Assembly (NCBI RefSeq): GCF_000250735.1
Contig: NZ_AHZV01000258.1
Coordinates: 1-47,353, forward strand
Length of the DNA stretch: 47,353 bases
Direction of reading: 5' to 3'
Source of the DNA: Anaerophaga thermohalophila str. Valhall
Lineage (GTDB): Bacteria; Bacteroidota; Bacteroidia; Bacteroidales; Marinilabiliaceae
Shown: one piece after another, positions 44,816 through 47,353 of the stretch
How the letters are laid out: every line of letters starts with the position of its first letter
Numbering within the stretch: position 1 is the stretch's first letter
Notes under the pieces: model-generated
Seen by the model: the letters and a program-made list of their open reading frames with translations, nothing else
What the model was told of the DNA's origin: nothing
Database searches by the model: none
Made by a program: the position numbers and the translations under genes

Positions 44816-45769
44816 ATGGAGTCACAGGTTATTGCAGAGCAGGTTGTCATTGCAGGCATGATTGTATTAACAGGTACGGTTGGCAGTTGGGCCAAAATTA
44901 TTACTGAGCAGATACGTTATGCTATCTCAAGGTTAGTTTTTAACATTACGTTGCCGTTATTGATCGTCACTACGATTTCCCGGATGGAGATGTCGCATGA
45001 GGTGCTTGTCAATGGATGGTGGGCATTAGTGTTTACCGTTGTGTCGATACTTTTGATGTATGGTTTTGGTAAAGTGTCTTCCCGGCTGTTTCGTTTGCCC
45101 AACCGTTCAGCTGCTGTGCATGAGTTGCATACCATGTTTGGAAACATTGTGTTCCTGGGCTTTCCGCTGATAGCCGCTTTATACCCCGAGGGGGAAAGCT
45201 TATTGTATGCTTCCATCTATTATATGGTATCCAGTTTTATGCAATGGACTTATGCGGTATTTCGTCTTAAGGGACAGAAGGATGTGCCGGTGCTTGACCG
45301 CTTTAATAACCTGCTAAATCCCAATACGGTTGCATTTGCTGTCGGGATATTGCTTTTCTTTATTCAGTTTCAGTTACCATATCTGGTATATCAGCCTTTT
45401 CGAACAATCGGGAATGCTACCAGTCCGTTGGCACTATTGTATATTGGAGCTACACTTGCAGGAACAAATTTGAAGGGGATACTCAAACGTTACGATATTT
45501 ATGTTTTGAGCTTCAATAAGTTGTTGTTAATTCCTTTTGTGCTATTGCTGATAATTAACTTTTTTGTAAAACAGGTTGGAATTGATTTTGGCGATATGCC
45601 CGGCACCATAATCGTACTTGAAACCGCTATGCCATGTATGAGTATGATAGTGATAATGGCAAAGGCTTATGGCGCTGCCGATGACCTTGCTTCTGAAAAT
45701 GTGTTTTTCACTACTGTCCTTAGTCTTCTTACTCTTCCTGTTGTATATTTTCTTACTACGGCGGTTTGA
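44816..45769 (+). CDS. AEC (auxin efflux carrier) family permease
   Basis: The 317-residue membrane protein has about ten hydrophobic segments arranged as two halves, with the family-like segments LVFNITLPLLIVTTISRME in the first half and GNATSPLALLYIGATLAGTNL before the second. The family includes bacterial malate and other organic-acid transporters as well as plant PIN-like proteins; the substrate here is unknown. It has no obvious operon partner. Heptad repeats flank it on both sides (44622-44697 and 45783-45810). Confidence 0.86.
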   Translation: MESQVIAEQVVIAGMIVLTGTVGSWAKIITEQIRYAISRLVFNITLPLLIVTTISRMEMSHEVLVNGWWALVFTVVSILLMYGFGKVSSRLFRLPNRSAAVHELHTMFGNIVFLGFPLIAALYPEGESLLYASIYYMVSSFMQWTYAVFRLKGQKDVPVLDRFNNLLNPNTVAFAVGILLFFIQFQLPYLVYQPFRTIGNATSPLALLYIGATLAGTNLKGILKRYDIYVLSFNKLLLIPFVLLLIINFFVKQVGIDFGDMPGTIIVLETAMPCMSMIVIMAKAYGAADDLASENVFFTTVLSLLTLPVVYFLTTAV

Positions 45770-45782
45770 GGGTGGATTGCAG

Positions 45783-45810
45783 CATGGAGCATAGAGCATG
45801 GAGCATGGAG
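45783..45810. repeat. Heptanucleotide repeat tract, reverse orientation, four units
   Basis: CATGGAG, CATAGAG, CATGGAG, CATGGAG are the reverse complements of CTCCATG-type heptads, beginning 14 bases after the AEC stop codon. Confidence 0.85.
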
Positions 45811-45908
45811 AATAATATCTTGTCTTTTTCATCTGTGTCACCGATCTAGCAACAACATTTGTTTTTGATTAAAATTTCCGACTTTTGTGAAGACAATCTT
45901 ATTAAACA

Positions 45909-47195
45909 ATGACTTATCAGGAAACCATTAAATATCTTTTTGAGCAGCTGCCTGTGTATCAGCGCAGCGGGAAGGCTGCCTACAAAGCCGACTTGAAAAA
46001 TACGCTTGAACTGGACAATCATTTTGGTCATCCTCACCGGCGTTTCAGGACAATTCATGTTGCCGGTACCAACGGAAAGGGGAGTGTCTCACATCTGCTG
46101 GCCTCCATTTTACAAAGTGCCGGGTATCGCACCGGCCTCTATACATCGCCTCATTTATTAGATTTCAGGGAGCGCATCCGTATCAATGGCCGGATGATAC
46201 CTGAAAAGGAAGTGATAGATTTTGTTGCGGTTAACCGTGACATCATAGACCGTATTCATCCTTCTTTTTTCGAGATGACGGTGGCTCTGGCTTTCGATTA
46301 TTTTTACAGGGCTGAAATTGATGTGGCAGTTATAGAAGTCGGTCTTGGCGGCCGGTTGGATTCAACAAATATTATTACACCCGACTTGTCGGTGATCACC
46401 AATATAGGGATGGATCACACCATGTTTTTGGGAAATACACTTTCCGCTATTGCAGGGGAGAAGGCAGGTATTATCAAAAACAATGTTCCGGTTGTAATCG
46501 GGCGCCGGCAGGAAGAAATTGCGGATGTTTTTTGTCAAAAAGCAAAGGAGATGAAATCGCCGATTTACTTTGCTTCACAGATGATCGGTTTAAAAAAAGT
46601 GCGGGAGGATGACACTTTTCAACATATATCGGTGGCTTCCGATGCTCTTTCCGGGACATTCAGATTGCCGTTGCTGGGAAATTACCAGCAGGAGAATCTT
46701 CTGACAGTGCTGGCATCGGTTGTAGAGCTGAGAGAGGCAGGTTATTCTGTTACCGATTCTGCAATCCATCGAGGCATAGAAAAAGTAACGGAGCAAACAG
46801 GACTGGCCGGCCGATGGCAAGTTATATCCCGCAAGCCTCTGGTGGTTTGTGATACCGGCCATAACGCCGACGGAATAGAGCGGATATCAGCACAATTGAA
46901 ATTGATTACGGCTGATAAAACCCACATAGTTTGGGGGATGGTCGACGACAAGGATGTGCAGGGAATTATGAAGCTTCTCCCTCAGAATGCACTTTATTAT
47001 TTTACCCGTGCATCCATCCCTCGTGCAATGGATGAACACATTCTGGGCAAACTGGCCGGGGAGGCAGGATTAAAAGGAGAAACTTACCCCGATGTCAGCG
47101 CGGCGGTGGCTGCTGCCCGCGAAAATGCATCAGATAACGATTTGATTTTCATTGGAGGGAGTACTTTTATTGTCGCTGAGGCGCTTGAAAAATGA
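45909..47195 (+). CDS. folC: Bifunctional folylpolyglutamate synthase/dihydrofolate synthase
   Basis: The 428-residue cytoplasmic ligase has the Mur-ligase ATP-binding loop HVAGTNGKGSVSHLLASIL (about residues 48-66), followed by the folate-site block GYRTGLYTSPHLLDFRERIRINGRMI, the VIEVGLGGRLDSTNII motif and NIGMDHTMFLGNTLSAIAGEKAGIIK. The C-terminal domain contains VVCDTGHNADGI. It adds glutamate to dihydropteroate or folate in an ATP-dependent reaction. Length is normal. The gene is independent of the PULs and is followed by a tRNA gene with its own promoter. Confidence 0.96.
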   Translation: MTYQETIKYLFEQLPVYQRSGKAAYKADLKNTLELDNHFGHPHRRFRTIHVAGTNGKGSVSHLLASILQSAGYRTGLYTSPHLLDFRERIRINGRMIPEKEVIDFVAVNRDIIDRIHPSFFEMTVALAFDYFYRAEIDVAVIEVGLGGRLDSTNIITPDLSVITNIGMDHTMFLGNTLSAIAGEKAGIIKNNVPVVIGRRQEEIADVFCQKAKEMKSPIYFASQMIGLKKVREDDTFQHISVASDALSGTFRLPLLGNYQQENLLTVLASVVELREAGYSVTDSAIHRGIEKVTEQTGLAGRWQVISRKPLVVCDTGHNADGIERISAQLKLITADKTHIVWGMVDDKDVQGIMKLLPQNALYYFTRASIPRAMDEHILGKLAGEAGLKGETYPDVSAAVAAARENASDNDLIFIGGSTFIVAEALEK

Positions 47196-47203
47196 CTTTA
47201 TTG

Positions 47204-47235
47204 TTTGGTGGTTGAAAAAAACTCTTCTATATTTG
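47204..47235 (+). promoter_or_regulatory. Bacteroidota housekeeping promoter of tRNA-Val
   Basis: TTTG (47204-47207) and TATATTTG (47228-47235) are separated by 20 bases and match the Bacteroidota -33/-7 consensus TTTG / TAnnTTTG. The tRNA starts 20 bases after the -7 element. Confidence 0.75.
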
Positions 47236-47254
47236 CATCGCTTTTGAGAAAACA

Positions 47255-47329
47255 GGGCGATTAGCTCAGCTGGTTCAGAGCACCTGCCTTACAAGCAGGG
47301 GGTCAATGGTTCGAATCCATTATCGCCCA
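47255..47329 (+). tRNA. tRNA-Val (anticodon TAC)
   Basis: The acceptor stem GGGCGAT (47255-47261) pairs with ATCGCCC (47322-47328), with discriminator A at 47329. The anticodon stem CCTGC/GCAGG encloses CTTACAA, giving anticodon TAC at 47290-47292. The T-arm loop TTCGAAT is present. The CCA end is not fully encoded (CCG follows). Confidence 0.96.
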
Positions 47330-47353
47330 CCGCAATCACTTTTAGAAAGTTTG

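Overview
The window looks like chromosome of a member of the Bacteroidota (Bacteroidales/Marinilabiliales-like). The evidence is two adjacent SusC/SusD outer-membrane pairs, lipoprotein-type glycoside hydrolases, an ECF sigma/FecR anti-sigma pair, a hybrid two-component regulator and a near-perfect Bacteroidota promoter (TTTG-N20-TATATTTG) in front of a tRNA gene. Assignments come from reading translated motifs by eye; no database search was possible.

Layout. (1) 1-3.2 kb: a GH2 beta-galactosidase lipoprotein. (2) 3.3-6.5 kb, minus strand: a CysJ-like diflavin reductase and a KamA-family radical SAM protein. (3) 6.7-17.1 kb: polysaccharide utilization locus (PUL) A, with ECF sigma factor, FecR-like anti-sigma factor, SusC with an N-terminal STN signalling domain, SusD and a second GH2 enzyme. 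(4) 17.0-18.2 kb, minus strand: an MFS transporter whose 3' end overlaps the GH2 gene. (5) 18.3-33.9 kb: PUL B. A hybrid two-component regulator on the minus strand is split by a frameshift. It is followed by divergent SusC, SusD, GH43, a BNR/Asp-box propeller protein with a CBM9-like tail, an unrecognised probable (alpha/alpha) toroid protein, a second GH43 (arabinanase-like) and the surviving 3' tail of a DUF2961/GH172 gene. (6) 34.5-36.3 kb: a third GH2 enzyme. (7) 36.6-41.3 kb, minus strand: a translesion-type cassette of dinB and a DnaE2-like polymerase, now separated by a MITE, a broken four-helix-bundle gene and heptanucleotide repeats. (8) 42.0-44.2 kb: a GH3 beta-xylosidase-type enzyme. 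(9) 44.8-47.3 kb: an AEC-family permease, folC and tRNA-Val(TAC).

How the genes may work together. PUL B has the composition expected for pectic arabinan or arabinogalactan side chains: SusC/SusD capture, GH43 enzymes, a possible exo-acting propeller enzyme and a lost GH172. The nearby GH2 and GH3 enzymes would remove galactosyl and xylosyl units. PUL A uses the sigma/anti-sigma/STN-SusC mode of control, whereas PUL B uses a periplasmic-sensing hybrid kinase. The substrates are inferred.

The most notable content is in the spaces between genes. There are two families of non-autonomous palindromic elements (about 168 bp and 144 bp), several heptanucleotide tandem-repeat tracts, and signs of recent decay: the split regulator at an A AAA AAC heptamer, a 13-bp duplication breaking a four-helix-bundle gene, a dnaE2 5' end rewritten by repeats, and the GH172 remnant. 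I found no CRISPR array, complete insertion sequence, phage gene or recognisable defence system.
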